This document shows positions 63,801 through 64,000 of a DNA stretch of 64,000 nucleotides, in pieces. The position numbers and the translations under genes were made by a program. The DNA comes from Alkaliphilus transvaalensis ATCC 700919 (lineage in GTDB: Bacteria; Bacillota; Clostridia; Peptostreptococcales; Natronincolaceae). The DNA lies in NCBI RefSeq assembly GCF_000621485.1, contig NZ_JHYF01000003.1:248001-312000 (forward strand). The letters run 5' to 3'. Below the pieces are notes generated by a model. The model made no database searches and was not told the origin of the DNA. It was given only the letters and a program-made list of their open reading frames with translations. Every line of letters begins with the position of its first letter. Within the stretch, counting starts at the first letter, position 1.

Positions 63801-63869
63801 TATTTAAAACAAGTTAAGGAAAGTTATGAAATTCAGATTTTAGAAGTATTAAAAAAGGGTAAAGAATAG
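60810..63869 (+). CDS. BTAD-ATPase-TPR transcriptional regulator
   Basis: The 1019-residue protein is built like AfsR/SARP and LuxR-family LAL regulators. Order: an N-terminal OmpR-like winged helix (1-95: RKAEALFYYLLVKGEST, WGEIDEETAKKNLRNAMYKI); the BTAD helical domain (about 100-235); a STAND-type ATPase (about 250-560) with Walker A GEAGIGKT (277-284) and LVFEDLQWIDS; and C-terminal TPR-like repeats (about 660-1010: NYLGEIRRYKMQFNPALHYY, FDMGDYERAKVYFDKALKIY). It should sense a signal through the TPRs and activate a target regulon. No target gene is visible around it, and the repeat element starts directly after its stop codon. The ATG follows CAGGGAGG. Confidence 0.88.
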   Translation: MRNIEVKVFNTPTVFKAEEKILFPFRKAEALFYYLLVKGESTRDELVNLLWGEIDEETAKKNLRNAMYKIRKVFDLDIIISPQKSIVMLNPEIQIKTDLEIFLSSKNEGLEVYTGEFLQGFLVKDGEAFEAWMYHTREQYKDAYIARVNKKIEEEMNRDHWGEIEHYGKLLITVDQFDERAYRTLMKLYIKEGAYNKGIDLYQKLSKTLELELGIKPDSETKVIYEKLLKLRDLQENQVKESYENYFYGRTEELTMLRKDAQLFTKGEGGKSYLIVGEAGIGKTRLKDQFLRMINSDDIYIFNANCYQAEEKYILKPWNGIFSKIADLLNKEKISIPVIWRNVISYFFPIFATEGSLPTVNPANRMDSMQYQVAEEAVQGLFKKLSEKKKILLVFEDLQWIDSISLSLLSSILLHDNKSKVMFIGTCRNIQNERIDRFSALLTKYDLMEKIVIERFNETQVKEFIDGALPNFTVSDEMKEKIYEETEGNTFFLVEFLNSIKESRNIGEMSTKMKDILNSRLIDISEEGRKILNIVSLFFDKVSLDLLKELVGKDELEVMEMMEELQNKCLIKEDHEDDKINFLFTHQKIREFIYLQQSIAKRKLLHNKIGLILEKQLKNEKSDMLIYSRLIYHFSNSGNKLLALKYQMKNVDAYLEFTHELFPVLSSNLQMKEKSLYLTKDESKKQIDELENILKNISEEERLREEMIDLQVAFYHMKGRFLIREGEYDKGIKYIQEMITYALEIGNYDYGLKGFKQMIYYGIQTYNIPLMKEYLQQGLEMVHYSKIKKEEAIFLRLKAVSKIMSAEYDEAEEILKQAIGLFNDISKMEDKYALNIAASYNYLGEIRRYKMQFNPALHYYDKAMAICEEKKVTRGLTIFSTNAGQTAFDMGDYERAKVYFDKALKIYRQFDVLWGRAIAEGYMALLMIRRGNYKGALESLKRAEVYGERIKSPYELGLICRVKAEIKSNMKNNEKLQKVFENYLREDLEVYCNKGISYLKQVKESYEIQILEVLKKGKE

Positions 63870-63877
63870 ATAAACGA

Positions 63878-64000
63878 GGAAATTGCATAATTAATATTAA
63901 ATTTATATTAATACAAAATGAAAACTTCGCTGTTTAGTGTTCAATGAGTAATATATTATTTTATCAAGGAAATTACTCATTTCACAATGCACGACTCAGC
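63878..64000. mobile_element. MITE-like repeat, copy cut by window end
   Basis: Begins GGAAATTGCATAAT (63878-63891), the left terminal repeat, followed by AACTTCGCTG and TTCAATGAGTAAT, with ATTACTCATTTCACAATGC later. Its right end lies outside the window. It is only 8 bp after the regulator stop codon. Confidence 0.7.

Overview
The window comes from a low-GC, strictly anaerobic, spore-forming Firmicute. The gene set (bifurcating [FeFe]-hydrogenase, selenocysteine formate dehydrogenase, histidine fermentation through formimino-THF, WhiA, a CotF-like coat protein) and the AT-rich codon use point to Clostridia. The style resembles Alkaliphilus and relatives, but the genus is an inference. No tRNA, rRNA, CRISPR array or complete transposon was seen.

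Layout. 1-1.3 kb: the 3' part of a TPR protein followed by a tiny secreted peptide gene, like a Rap/Phr (RRNPP) pair. 1.4-2 kb: a methyltransferase on the minus strand. 2.5-7.4 kb: uvrB-uvrA behind a consensus promoter and a LexA/DinR box. 8-8.6 kb: a PilZ c-di-GMP receptor. 8.8-12.9 kb: a compact peptide-modification cassette. It holds a 32-residue precursor with a CxxC near its C-terminus, a radical SAM/SPASM maturase, an ABC ATPase, a permease and an exported stalk-domain protein. 13.2-16.2 kb: small membrane or exported proteins of unknown role. 16.2-20.1 kb: uvrC-hprK-glucokinase. 20.1-22.6 kb: an ABC-2 exporter with a divergent TetR regulator and a shared operator region. 22.8-24.6 kb: pepF.

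25-42.5 kb is the energy-metabolism core. It starts with hydC-hydD-hydB-hydA (NAD-linked bifurcating hydrogenase), followed by a TM1266-type regulator and the maturases hydG-hydE-hydF, where HydE carries an extra DUF3343-like N-terminal domain. Next is a second NuoE/NuoF pair feeding a NuoG-like selenocysteine formate dehydrogenase, with an in-frame TGA and SECIS hairpin, then fdhD. A Moco-type riboswitch with terminator precedes moaA and a MOSC gene. The two NuoE/NuoF pairs are clear paralogues, so a common diaphorase module serves two catalytic subunits. Both operons have Rex-like palindromes in their leaders, which suggests NADH/NAD+ control.

42.9-51.3 kb: an orphan solute-binding protein, murB, rapZ-yvcK, a CotF-like protein, a Nudix hydrolase, whiA and an HD-GYP phosphodiesterase. 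51.5-58.2 kb: fhs-hutU-ftcD-hutI-fchA, converting urocanate to glutamate with recovery of the C1 unit; hutH is absent. 58.5-63.9 kb: a secreted hydrolase-like protein, a nucleotidyltransferase-fold protein, an unknown protein and a large BTAD-ATPase-TPR regulator. A short repeat family with terminal inverted repeats (MITE-like, about 140-150 bp) recurs between genes near 2.1, 7.6, 24.6 and 63.9 kb.
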